The translations under genes were made by a program, and so were the position numbers. Positions 1 to 9,318 of a stretch of DNA of 64,000 nucleotides are shown here, in pieces. The notes beneath the pieces were generated by a model. It saw nothing but the letters and a program-made list of their open reading frames with translations, was not told where the DNA came from and made no database searches. The DNA is from Hygrophila difformis (lineage: Eukaryota > Streptophyta > Magnoliopsida > Lamiales > Acanthaceae), in contig JAOANR010000010.1 of NCBI GenBank assembly GCA_030278955.1, positions 16,909,086 to 16,973,085 of the forward strand, written 5' to 3'. Each line of letters starts with the position of its first letter. Position 1 is the first letter of the stretch.

Positions 1-640
1 ATCAGCTGAGCAACTATTATAATCCCGGATGGACAAACCGCCAAGGCTTCCACCGACCACTATCCGGATCATGCAAAATAACATCTAGTAATTAATATAC
101 AGACCACGAGCTAGTTTATCCGTGAGGGAATACCCGCCAACATTAGTCTGATGTATTCCTTACTAATTGTTACACACACTACGCAAAAGACAAAATAAAA
201 TGAAATAAAGAGAAGAACTTGCATGAAAGACATTGGTTTCTCATGCAAGTTAATGGAGTCAATCCATAATTGATGGCTTAAATAATCCCTCCTACCATAA
301 TTAATTACAGTCCGGATTATCTGTTTAAGACATCATGATTTTGTTTATAGAAACATGTTTTAATGACAATTGAACAAAGGTCCTCTAATTACAACAATTA
401 GTGATTTAATTATTGCTAATTAGAATCATCAATCATTAATGACTAGAGGGTTCAATTAATTAATGGGTGGGGAATGGAGAATCAAAATTTTGGCAGCATA
501 ACGCCTTATATTGCAATTCTAGGGTGTTACATCTTAATCTGTGGGATTCAGATGTGAGTTTTGCAATATAATGGAGGGTGGAAGATTAGAATTTTGGAAT
601 TGAAATAGGGAGGAGGATTCTGTCCAGATACCATATATTG

Positions 641-1146
641 TGTCAGGGGCCTAGGTCCGCGACATGGGTACCTCGACAGATTTCCAGAAATTTTGGCAGA
701 GTTTCATCCTGTGTCGCTAAGCAAAAGTTGTGTCGCGGACCGTGGGTCTGCGACAGGTGTTTAGCGACACAAGATTTCTCTGGAAATTTCTAAGTGTTTG
801 ATTCCTAGTCGCTAGTCTGGAGTTGTGTCGCGGACCGTGGGTCCGCGACAGGATGTCTAGCGACTGGGTTTTCAAAATGAAAATGCAAGGCATAATTCCC
901 TGTCTCGGAGCAAAAATTGTGTCGCGGACCATGGGTCCGCGACAGGAGTGTTCCGCGACAGGAGCCATGCAAAAGAAAATAAAAGGGATTTGGGTCCCTG
1001 GTTGCTAAGCAGGGTTTGTGTCGCGTACCGTGGGTCCGCGACAGAAGTGCCTCGCGACTAGGGATTTCAGAATATTAGGATAAGTGCCCCTGGACACCCA
1101 TGTCGCGGGACAGCCTTCCTGTCGCTAGACGTGATCTCGCGACAGG
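641..1146. repeat. Palindrome array 1 in LTR B (left)
   Basis: Short inverted repeats with arms TGTCGCGGACC / GGTCCGCGACA and a 3-base loop. Perfect copies sit at 826-850 and 920-944. Near-perfect ones are at 731-755 and 1019-1043, and a degenerate one is at 641-664. A related palindrome with arms CCTGTCGC / GCGACAGG lies at 1119-1146. They are separated by 70-100 bases of ordinary sequence, so this is a dispersed motif and not a simple tandem repeat. Confidence 0.9.
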
Positions 1147-1800
1147 AAGAGGTTAGCGACATGGATGGTTCAGGACACGGGTCAGTAAAGGTAAAAGTGA
1201 ACAACGGCATGCAAACAGCGTGATCCCACCATATTTCAGATTAAAAAGCATTTCTAAGCTAAAATAACCCAACAAAATTCAAAATCTACAAGAGCATGCT
1301 TAAACAAAAATAAATCTACCTGAAACAATATTTAAAAAAAAAAAGCATAATCCTAATCTAGGGTTTGATCACACACAAAACATGCATGCTATCCTCAATA
1401 GAAGAAAACAGTAAGCACAATAACAAGGAAATGGGGGTCAAATGACCCTAAAAGAAAAATAAAAGCAGTAATCCATGGGTTGTGAAACCCATTTCATGGT
1501 TTTGGGACACATTGAATGAATATTTTCCCATTTTATTAAATAGTTTGTTAATACCCATCATTTGGGTAATACAAACCCTAAAATCAAGCTTATCAACAAA
1601 AATAAAACTGTGAACAGTGGCTACTTATGCTATTTAAAACAAGAACATAGATCAAAGCTGATCTGAACTAAGCTTACTGCAAAAATTAAATAATACAAAA
1701 AAAAAAATAAACCTAAACTAAGAACTACCTAGAGAGATTCTCCAAATTGTGTCTTCAAGGGAATCAAATTTCTCACCCTCAGCTCAAAGGAATCACCTCA

Positions 1801-1808
1801 TATTTATA
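1801..1808 (-). promoter_or_regulatory. TATA box of LTR B (left)
   Basis: TATAAATA on the minus strand, just downstream (in transcript sense) of palindrome array 2 and upstream of array 1. The right-hand copy has TATAAAA in the equivalent place. This suggests that the LTR transcript starts between the two arrays, so array 1 would be in the RNA and array 2 would not. Confidence 0.6.
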
Positions 1809-1849
1809 GAAGTGAAACCCTAGGCCCATGGGCCTTGATCTGGGGCCCG

Positions 1850-2210
1850 TGTCGCAAGTCATCACACACATCTCAGCCATGTCGCGGATCACGTGATGTG
1901 GCGCGAACTGAGGCATTATGCTGCAAAGCTTCTCGACTGGGTCTGGTCTTCAACTCTGTGTCGCTAGCCATACTCCTGTCGCGAGACCATGGATCGCGCC
2001 ACGGGGCTAGCGACAGGGGTCTGGGGTCAGTTTCTTCTTCATCATGCTGGTGTGGCGCGGAACCCTCCTGTGTCGCTAGCCATGGTCTCGCGCCACGGAC
2101 CTAGCGACAGGATGTCCCAGGACTGGTTCCTTTGCGTTTCATCATTGTGGCGCTAGCCTGCCCCCTATCGCGGGACCATGGATAGCGCCAGGATGCCAGT
2201 CTCGCGACTG
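1850..2210. repeat. Palindrome array 2 in LTR B (left), nested stems
   Basis: A second cluster with different arms. TGTCGCTAGCC at 1959-1969 pairs with GGCTAGCGACA at 2005-2015, and encloses CGCGA (1980-1984) / TCGCG (1994-1998). TGTCGCTAG at 2071-2079 pairs with CTAGCGACA at 2101-2109. GTGGCGCG (2052-2059) pairs with CGCGCCAC (2089-2096). The arms differ from array 1 at several positions but remain complementary to each other. Confidence 0.85.
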
Positions 2211-2452
2211 GTTCACCTTATTGGGCCTGATGGGCCGGAACATGTATTTTTGTGGGTTTTTCTCTCTTTTCCCATCTTTTTGATTCCTTTTTCTTTTCTT
2301 TTCTTTTTCTCATGTTTTTGGATTTTTCTAACATAAATGTGTAATAAAATTACATATTTATGCATTTTTCATACCAGCTCAATATTTTTACAATTATGCA
2401 TAAATCAGTCCAATTCATCTGCTTTCTTATTTGATATAAGACCGGAATGCGA

Positions 2453-4417
2453 TCAAATGCCCGTTTTAGACACGGAAATGGATTGAAAATAATGGTCATT
2501 TCTGGCCATTATCACATACCTTGACTTCCTAGCCATCATCTTTATTCTGTGCTTCTTAACAGGTTTCTCAGGCTCTTTTCCTTGTTGATTTTCCTCCTCA
2601 AGAACAGTTTCTGACTGTACTACCTTTTCAAGAGAGGGTTCTTTCTGTTTAGAGTGCAACTTTCCCTTTCTTTTGTAAATAACAACTTCCTTCTTTTCCT
2701 GAGATGGTTGTAATAACTCTTTATTTTCATCCATCAAATTCCTTGTTTCTGGAGTTCCTCCTTTTGAATCCATATCCTCCTTGAGTGTTACTTCATTTTT
2801 GTGTTTTCTCTTCTTAGAGGGTTGACTAGTCTTTCTAACTTCTTGTTCCTTTACTTTACTCCTACTTCCTCTTTTTTGTAGGACGAGAGGTGCTTCATCT
2901 GAAGAACTTGAATTAGGAGTAACTGGCTTTCTCTTTCGGGTGGATACTTTCTTCTTACCCTTCTCCTTTTGTTTTTCAGCTTGAATAAATTCTTCCCATT
3001 CTTGATCTCTCTTTTTCCAGTCTTTGTTAGTTTCATCAACAAAAGCCTGAAGATCATCATCTGTGCTAACCTCTTCAGGTTCTTTCTTCATATGGAAGTC
3101 TTTACCCCAACCTTTGAGTATCATGTTCATTCCCTTTCTTTTCAGATACTTCTCATTCCATGCATCCCAATCATCAATGATTACCTGCTGAATCCTTCCT
3201 TGTGCCTGATCAGTATAAACTCTATGTTCCTTATATGCATTTTCTCTGCACATACTGTCATATCGCATATACTTCTGTATGAATTCCTTTTTCCTATCCT
3301 CAACAAGTTCATGAACTTCTTGCTGGAGAGGTGGAGGTAATCTCTTCATGATCTTATTTCGTCTATCTGTAATGAGAAGATCTGCATCCACTGGTGTTAT
3401 TGCTGGGGCTGAAATCTTCCTGAAATTCTTTGTAGGTTCCAGTCCTTCCTTAATAACAGACTCTTTTAATATATTCCTGACTATGTTCTGTGGTGTCTGT
3501 TTTGCATCTGATCTCTGCTTCATGTTCTTCCCTGATCTCTCAGCTTCTCTCTCTTCTGCATCTTTAACCCATGCCTTCTGTTCAGGCATTAAATCAGCAA
3601 AATTCTCTTGTGGAAACTCTTCATCAGGTTTCCTTTCTAAACCTGGTCTAAGGATTCTTTTCTTAAGATTCTCTCCTTTAGCCCATTCATTCATATGTTT
3701 GATCCAGCTATTCCTAGCTTCCTGAATGGTTCTAAGAACATCTGTCCATACCATCTTGCCTTGTTTAGCTTTCTGAAAATAAGGCTCAAGGGCATGTCTC
3801 AAATTGATCCGAGCATCAATAATCCTATCCAAAGCCAGATTTGTCAAGAAATTTTGTTCAATCGGACCCTTCTTATTCAAGAATGCTGGAGGCATGTATG
3901 CAGGGAGTGCCTGCTGAGGACCATAAACTCGAGCATTCCGAATTTCGTGAAGTTTATAACAATATGTAGTAAGTCGTTTCACATATTTGGGCAATGGTTG
4001 AGGATCAAAGTAATCCAACTCCAATCCTATTTGATCCTTCGGGTTAATGATTGTATAACATTCCTGGTTCCATTCAGCCATACATTTCTTCTCCCTTTCC
4101 AGAAGTCTTTTAAGTCTAATTTCGTTGGGGAGATGTTTATCATTAATGAGGTTGATTATTTGATCTTCCCAGAATTTACTCATTCTATCCCAGAATGCTT
4201 CTTCTAAATCAATCTTCAATGATTCCTTCTCTTTATCAGGTATATGCTGAATCATCAATGGATTGACATAAAAGATTGGAGGTGAAATTTCCATTCCTAA
4301 CCATCCACCACTTTTCTGAATCTGTTTCACTATATCAATTGTTCTCTTACTTTTCCAAAATGATTGCTCCTTCTTGTCCGACTCAACACCTCGAGCCTTG
4401 AGTTCTTCATAAGTCAT
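2453..4417 (-). CDS. Accessory ORF654 of the Athila-A element, function unknown
   Basis: An uninterrupted 654-codon ORF that I do not recognise. The first two thirds is a mixed helical region rich in Trp, Lys and Glu, with short motifs such as PLMIQHIP, EWNQECY and ALPAYMPPAFLNKKG. The last third is low-complexity, highly charged and rich in Lys/Glu, with nuclear-localisation-like clusters (KKKVSTRKRKP, PSKKRKHK). I see no signal peptide or membrane segment, so it is not an obvious env protein. The natural C-terminus is lost: codons after about 634 (below 2515) are read from inserted LTR B. A splice-acceptor-like TTTTAG lies 10 bases before the ATG. It follows the F-box gene at 4760-5507 on the same strand. 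A second, broken copy exists at 45367-45634 plus 19760-20980. The reading frame is real and is preserved between copies as protein-like similarity; the function is unknown. Confidence 0.8.
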   Translation of the reverse strand: MTYEELKARGVESDKKEQSFWKSKRTIDIVKQIQKSGGWLGMEISPPIFYVNPLMIQHIPDKEKESLKIDLEEAFWDRMSKFWEDQIINLINDKHLPNEIRLKRLLEREKKCMAEWNQECYTIINPKDQIGLELDYFDPQPLPKYVKRLTTYCYKLHEIRNARVYGPQQALPAYMPPAFLNKKGPIEQNFLTNLALDRIIDARINLRHALEPYFQKAKQGKMVWTDVLRTIQEARNSWIKHMNEWAKGENLKKRILRPGLERKPDEEFPQENFADLMPEQKAWVKDAEEREAERSGKNMKQRSDAKQTPQNIVRNILKESVIKEGLEPTKNFRKISAPAITPVDADLLITDRRNKIMKRLPPPLQQEVHELVEDRKKEFIQKYMRYDSMCRENAYKEHRVYTDQAQGRIQQVIIDDWDAWNEKYLKRKGMNMILKGWGKDFHMKKEPEEVSTDDDLQAFVDETNKDWKKRDQEWEEFIQAEKQKEKGKKKVSTRKRKPVTPNSSSSDEAPLVLQKRGSRSKVKEQEVRKTSQPSKKRKHKNEVTLKEDMDSKGGTPETRNLMDENKELLQPSQEKKEVVIYKRKGKLHSKQKEPSLEKVVQSETVLEEENQQGKEPEKPVKKHRIKMMARKSRYVIMARNDHYFQSISVSKTGI

Positions 4418-4471
4418 TTTATGGATCCTAAAATAAATTAAGAGAAACTGATTAAATCAAATTCACCATCC

Positions 4472-4500
4472 TCACATTTAGAGTTTTGCTCTAAATGTGA
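4472..4500. repeat. Conserved hairpin 1 between F-box D and ORF654
   Basis: Perfect 12-base arms TCACATTTAGAG / CTCTAAATGTGA around a 5-base loop (TTTTG). The second element copy has the same stem at 45694-45722 with a different loop (TAGAA). Confidence 0.9.
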
Positions 4501-4569
4501 AGGTGTGAAAAGAGGACATAATATCAATTCTTCCTTCTTTATACTTATTTTTGCATGATATCACCATAC

Positions 4570-4598
4570 TCACATTTAGAGATTTGCTCTAAATGTGA
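4570..4598. repeat. Conserved hairpin 2 between F-box D and ORF654
   Basis: The same 12-base arms as hairpin 1 with loop ATTTG, about 100 bases away. The second copy at 45786-45814 is identical in stem and loop. Confidence 0.9.
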
Positions 4599-4759
4599 AA
4601 ATTTAAATGTTGATTAGATCTGCTTTAAGGAAGGAAATAGTACCAAAGTAATATTGAGAGAGAATGGACAAAACAAAACACATTTCAAAACATCATTCAT
4701 CAAATTCTTGCAAGTATCAGGAGATTACAAAATTCAGCGACTACTTCAACTCCCAGGTG

Positions 4760-5507
4760 CTAATCAGAGGGGAGGAATTTCTCCATCAAAGGAACTTTTG
4801 GTGAACAAATTACAATCTCAGTGACTAGACACCTCATACAATAAATTGTGGTAACTCCATAAAAGTTCCTTGAACAACTATGATTATTATCATAACAGTT
4901 TCGAAGGTTGCAAAACATTTTCTTAGGCTGCCCCTGAAATGGTGAAATAAATTCATTCTCATTTGATAGCCATCCCCTGACTTGGAGCTGGATATCTTTC
5001 AGCCTTCGCCTATTCTTGCAAAGAGTTGCAAAAAGCCAAATTCCTTTCTCCTGCTCTTCAACATCATCCTTACTCAAAAGCATAAGTGCTTTTATGTAAA
5101 TGGATGGTTGATGATTATCAGTGATGGCAGGCTTCAAGAGATCAAATGTTGCTTGTTCATTCTTAATTCGGACGAACAGGCGCAATGCCTCTTCCAATTG
5201 GAACATCCAATTCCCTGCATTTCTGCAACTTTCAAGGAAGTCTACCTTTGTTTGGTCAAAAGTTGCCCATCCCCACATAGAGAAATCTTCAAGATTAGCT
5301 CTCTTCAAAACTAAAGGGTGGTGGATGGCTTCATCTAATTCCTTGCATACTAGTTTGCAGTTGAAAACAGTTTCAAGGTGATCAAATACCAGCCTCGACA
5401 AAATGTTCCCAAGAATCTCATAAGGAAGATCTGTGATCTGAGTTTCCCCTGATCCAGATTCCTTCGTTGAAGTCCTTGGTTGCTTTGAGGAGCTTCCAAT
5501 TTCAAAG
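4760..5507 (-). CDS. F-box gene D (F-box/TPR-like), in accessory cassette
   Basis: Encodes an F-box-like N-terminus (TDLPYEILGNILSRL) followed by the helical repeat region seen in plant F-box proteins of the At2g35280 type (FLESCRNAGNW..., DNHQPSIYIKALMLLSK, EKGIWLFATLCKNRRR), then a Cys-containing tail with CMRC. F-box proteins of this kind would be substrate receptors of SCF ubiquitin ligases; that role is inferred from family. I start the exon at 5507, after a polypyrimidine tract and CTCAG acceptor. The upstream in-frame codons to 5611 look like intron (hydrophobic, T-rich). No frameshift is visible, so this is the best preserved of the four F-box genes. A truncated copy lies at 45970-46505. 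Confidence 0.7.
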
Positions 5508-5726
5508 CTGAGCAGGATTAAAAACAGTAGTAAAAATTTAATTAAAAGATAAGGAACGAAAATCATTGAAATACAAGGAATGCACAAACTTGAAACATAA
5601 AGGGAATTCATTGTTCAAGAAGGAAAACACAAAAGATTACAAGCGAAAGGAAAAGTGGATTGCTTAATAGTAAAATTATTCCAAATCCAGCAACTCAACT
5701 TCATCTTGTTCTTCCTCCTCATTGTC

Positions 5727-6433
5727 CTACTGCTCTTCCCATTCCAAAAATATTCCCTCCTCACCAGTTGCTCTTCTGAACTGCCTGACTATGTCAAATA
5801 ATTCACAAGGTATGCATTCTAGCCTAGCATGCAAAGGTAGCAGTTGACGCTCAATAAGAGAATGACTTTTACAAAAAGTCCTTTCCTCTTGAGCAAGGAA
5901 AGGATTTGGAAATTTATCACAATAAAGAAACCAGTGGAGAACACTAATCTTAAGAAAAGCTAAGTCAAAAGCATCCTGAGTTGCAGACTTGATTAGCTGA
6001 ATCCCTTCTTCATCAAATTTTTGATCTTGCTTAGAGAGAAGCAGGAGACAGCTTATGAAGGCAGAGGGTTGGTGTTTGTCATCTAAACCAGGCTTTAAAA
6101 GTTCATAAGCTCTTTTCTCATCATGATTATCAACAAATGCTACGAGTGCAGGTTCAAGATTAAACATGTAATTTCCTGCATTCTGACATTCTTTGATGAA
6201 TCTCTCCTGGTTACTGGAGTAAACATTTTCTCTCCACCTCACACAAGTTTCCAAATTAACTCTCTTAAAGCTAGCGGTGATTTGCTTGTTGCAAGGAACT
6301 CAGTGTGGATGTCTCTGAGACTCCAAGAAGTTCTATCACGCTATCCTTTCCCAATATTGACAGAATGTCTCCCAACAACTCAGTAGGTAAGTCAATTAAT
6401 TGAGTTTCCAAGAGTTGAGGAATTCTAACATTT
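5727..6433 (-). pseudogene. F-box gene C, frameshifted
   Basis: An F-box-like start (LIDLPTELLGDILSILGKDSVIELLG) is in one frame up to about 6271. The rest (ECQNAGNYMFNLEPALVAF, DDKHQPSAFISCLLLLSKQ, NPFLAQEERTFC, ECIPCELFDIVRQFRRA) continues in another frame from about 6254. One small indel near 6260-6290 therefore separates them. The exon start at 6433 follows a T/C-rich tract and ACAG acceptor. It shares with the neighbours the pattern N-P-F-L-x-Q, then Cys, then CxxC, suggesting tandem duplication followed by strong divergence. Confidence 0.65.
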
Positions 6434-6641
6434 CTGTTTGAAAAGAAGAAGGAGAAAAACATAAAATTCAGAGAAAAACATTTGTTCGTAAAGTGACTAA
6501 AAGATAAAAGATCAAATTTCATTAACACTACCAAGCTGCCTTACAAAATACAAGAAATTTGGATTGCTGGCAAATTTTAAATCTAGTACTAAAGTGAAAA
6601 TTAGAAAATCTTGATGAATATATCATCCCTCTCCTTCTTCA

Positions 6642-7383
6642 TCAGAAAAAATCTTCAGTAGAGTTATGAATATACAAAGTTTCTCTTGCCCATAATCTGA
6701 AATCTGTCACTGTTCTGGTTGAATCGCAACAAAGGCAATCGACTTGATCAGCATGATAGTTAAAGAAAGGTGGCCCATGTACAACCTCCCAGTTATGCTC
6801 TTCATACTTACATAATTCTCTCTTAGTCTGTCCTAAGAATGGGTTTGGAATAATTTCCCATTCTGAGATTAAAGTAAGAAAGTAATACCTAAAATCATAA
6901 CTATTAGATCCATCATTTAATATTGGGCTTATTAAATATAGCCCTTTATCTATTTCTCCCTCAGTGGTTTTACCTAGGTAGCACAAAGCCTTAATGTATT
7001 GAGAAGACTTATGATTATCATAGATCCCCTCAATCCAGAATTTGAAAAGCTTCAGTCTCTTCACCCTGTGTGAATAGCTCCAATGCTTTCTGAAGATTCA
7101 GAGTTAAGTTATGGGCCCTTGCACAAGAGTGTAGAAAATTAATCTTCCCGGAGGACTCATTAGAGATATTTTTAAAATCAACATCTATTATGTTGAACCT
7201 CCGAAATACAGTAGGATGATTTGAAGCAGTTCTGAGCAAAGTAGTTGATTTACAGTGGAGCAAGTCCCTGAAGCTGCTCCGCCCTACTCGTGACAAAATC
7301 TCACCAATGATATCCAGTGGAAGATCAGTCAGTCGTAGCACAGAGAACTCAGAAGATTGCTCTCCAATATTAGTGATGTTAGG
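6642..7383 (-). pseudogene. F-box gene B, frameshifted
   Basis: The F-box segment (LTDLPLDIIGEILSRVGRSSF) is at 7341-7275. The TPR-like part (SCARAHNLTLNLQKALELF) ends in a stop at 7030, and the continuation (GIYDNHKSSQYIKALCYLG, NPFLGQTKRELC, CLCC) is in an overlapping frame to 6642. A single indel near 7030-7064 explains this. A possible first exon with ATG lies near 7615 (MAGDN followed by a GTAAGCC donor), with an intron of about 220 bases; the acceptor is not certain. It is the same family as its neighbours, with the CLCC variant of the CxxC tail motif. Confidence 0.65.
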
Positions 7384-8028
7384 CGAGTTTTAAGGAGAAT
7401 ATTAGTTTGATTATATCAATGAGAAATCTAAAACTATGATTCTACGAGTTTTAGAAAATCGCAGTCAAATGAGAAATGCAAAGTGCAAACCCTAGTATTG
7501 CGAAGCAAACATTTCAGTGCATATAAACAGAGAACAAGCAAGGTCTGTGAACTTTAAACACCACTAAGAAGACAACAAGATAAGCTTAAAGGCTTACGGA
7601 TTGTCGCCTGCCATTTCCTTCTTGATTGAGTTTCTGGAAGTGAAAATGCTACGAACTGGATGAGAGAAACTTAACTATGACGGTTTCTTCTTCGACAAAG
7701 AGATGGATAGATTTGATTTGAAAAGATGCGAAGGTTAAAAAGATATAGAAATGGGCCGGCCTAGTCTAAAGAAAACTGCAGAGTAGGGTACTCAAGTGTT
7801 ATCCCTCTCTTTAGATATTAATGATTAAGTCTAGGCTTGCCTTATCAACGGATTTGAAATTAACTCAAAATTGAGTTAATAAACTTGTAAGGGAAATTTA
7901 TGGATAAAAACAACTAATACAAGAAAAACAACGCGAGAATTAAAGCCTTCACAAAATCATTTATATACCAAATCATCAACTGAAATGATTACATTAGCAT
8001 AATGAATACAATGACCAAAACAATCAAC
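7384..8028. other. Intergenic spacer between F-box B and A
   Basis: AT-rich sequence on the F-box strand. It may hold the first exon and intron of F-box B (7383-7640) and the TATA/leader of that gene. No other coding signal was seen. Confidence 0.4.
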
Positions 8029-8594
8029 CTAATCAGATTCCAAATCAGAATCAGAATCTGATTCAAGTTCATCTACGTGCTCACTAAAAGCTACCCTCAA
8101 ATCCTTAATTAAATTTGTAACCTCACAACACAAACAGTTAATCTTTGTGGCACCATAATTGTAATGTGGAAGTTCTAAAACTAAACTCTTATCATGAGGG
8201 GCTAAGTAATCACAATATTCCCTATGTTTTTGCCCTAAAAACGGATTTGGCTCCTCCTCGCTGTTAGTAAAAATTCTGCTAATCTTCTCCTTCATCCTCC
8301 GGATGTGATCTTCTTCCTTGAAGATTGATCCCAACAAATAAAGTCCTTCATCATTCATCTCCAAGAATGCTCTATAACCATAATCATGGATTCTTTCTGG
8401 AGTGACTGTCTTGACTACATTTGCTCTCCTTCGCACAACAGGAAACTTGCTTGCCCTATAGAACTTCTTGCAAGTAGGAGCTGCTCTTGCCATATCCTGA
8501 TGTCTTCCTGCCCCAGTCTTAACAAAATATCTCCCAAAATTTCATCAGGAATGTCTAGAACGGAAGGTCTAGCAGTGGGAGCTGCTCCAGCCAT
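8029..8594 (-). pseudogene. F-box gene A, frameshifted
   Basis: The ATG at 8594 opens MAGAAPTARPSVLDIPDEI and continues as an F-box. The frame then shifts at about 8490, after which ARAAPTCKKFYRASKFPVV continues the F-box/post-F-box sequence to 8029. The TPR-like middle is much shorter than in genes B-D. The tail has NPFLGQKHREYC and CLCC, followed by an acidic Asp/Ser repeat. It is first in line after pol, with about 720 bases between the pol stop (9319) and this ATG, which contain palindromes. Confidence 0.65.
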
Positions 8595-8821
8595 TCTAAC
8601 TTTTATTGTAGGTTTTTGAGTGGGGAATGAAGCATAATATTTGAGAATGAAGAGAATGAAGGATATAATGGAATTTTATAACCAAGAAAAGTTATCTCTG
8701 ACATAATTACAGAAGATTGAAACAGCATGTGATGGTTAATGAAAAGGAAGATGAAGAGTCTGAAAAGGTATTTTGGTCCTAAAGTGTTTTTGAAAATCTA
8801 TCCGTTCAAGTTCCCAGACTC

Positions 8822-9036
8822 TCGCTTTGTTTATTATAAGCGCGTGATCATATAAGATGTCCCTCGCTTTGTGAATTGATCAAAGCGAGGAAAATTTTCT
8901 ATGGTCTGTTTAAGAACTTGCTCACGCTTTATGAATCGATCAAAGCGTGAACAATTTATCCTCACACTAATATTTTTAATAATAAAGCGAGAAAAGAAAC
9001 TTCCTCCTCGCTTTATAAATTTTAACAAAGCGTGAG
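8822..9036. repeat. Palindrome array between pol and F-box A
   Basis: Three hairpins. CCTCGCTTTG / CAAAGCGAGG (8862-8890, perfect 10-base arms). TCACGCTTT / AAAGCGTGA (8922-8950, perfect). CTCGCTTT / AAAGCGTGAG (about 9007-9035, arms of mixed type). A half-site occurs at 8821-8830 and another near 9050-9090. The same motif family fills LTR A (16821-18420), although this stretch is internal to the element. Confidence 0.85.
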
Positions 9037-9275
9037 TTATTATACTTCAATCTCATCCACACTCTATTGATTCGAAACAAAGCGTGAGTACTTAGATTGA
9101 AAGATCAAAAACTTATAAAAATTTGTTCAATACTGAAGAACCTGATTGAAGAAATCCTTCTTTTCCCTTCTTAGTTCATCACAGTTTCATTTCTTGAAAT
9201 CTGAAAAAATACAAAAAGATAGAGAATTAGCAATAATCTTAAGAAAAAGGGAATACTACTCAGTTAACCTGGGTA

Positions 9276-9303
9276 GTACCCCACCCCCCTAATTTTTTTT
9301 TTT
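9276..9303 (-). other. Polypurine-tract-like run after pol
   Basis: On the minus strand a run of A is followed by TTAGGGGGGTGGGG, 16 bases after the pol stop codon. It resembles a plus-strand primer, but no LTR start (TG...) follows. It may be an internal (central) PPT or a relic of an ancestral 3' end before the accessory genes were acquired. Confidence 0.5.
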
Positions 9304-9318
9304 CAGAAATTCAGAAAA

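Larger units (their letters stand above)
1..2514 (-). mobile_element. LTR B (left copy), Athila-lineage LTR, partial
   Basis: The minus-strand sequence beginning TGATAATGGCC at 2514 matches, over roughly its first 300 bases, the plus-strand LTR starting at 20981. The two match again near the window's left edge (bases 1-200 against about 23400-23580, including the shared reading 'aaggaatatc/aaggaataca ... aatgttggc'). It therefore continues left of base 1. Its start lies inside ORF654 (2453-4417), whose last 20 codons are LTR sequence, so it looks like an insertion into that ORF. No clear polypurine tract precedes it. Between the two homologous edges it carries palindrome arrays unlike those in the right copy. 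Family assignment is inferred from the U5 features of the right copy, which resemble LTR A. Confidence 0.75.

Noticed and set aside
717..1008. Overlapping 60-80-codon open frames on both strands
   Set aside because: They arise from the palindromes themselves (each arm is read on both strands) and show no protein-like pattern.
9276..9303. True 3' end of the Athila-A element at the PPT-like run
   Set aside because: No TGATGACAG LTR start follows, and a second copy links the downstream F-box/ORF654 segment to LTR A. Kept only as a PPT-like tract.
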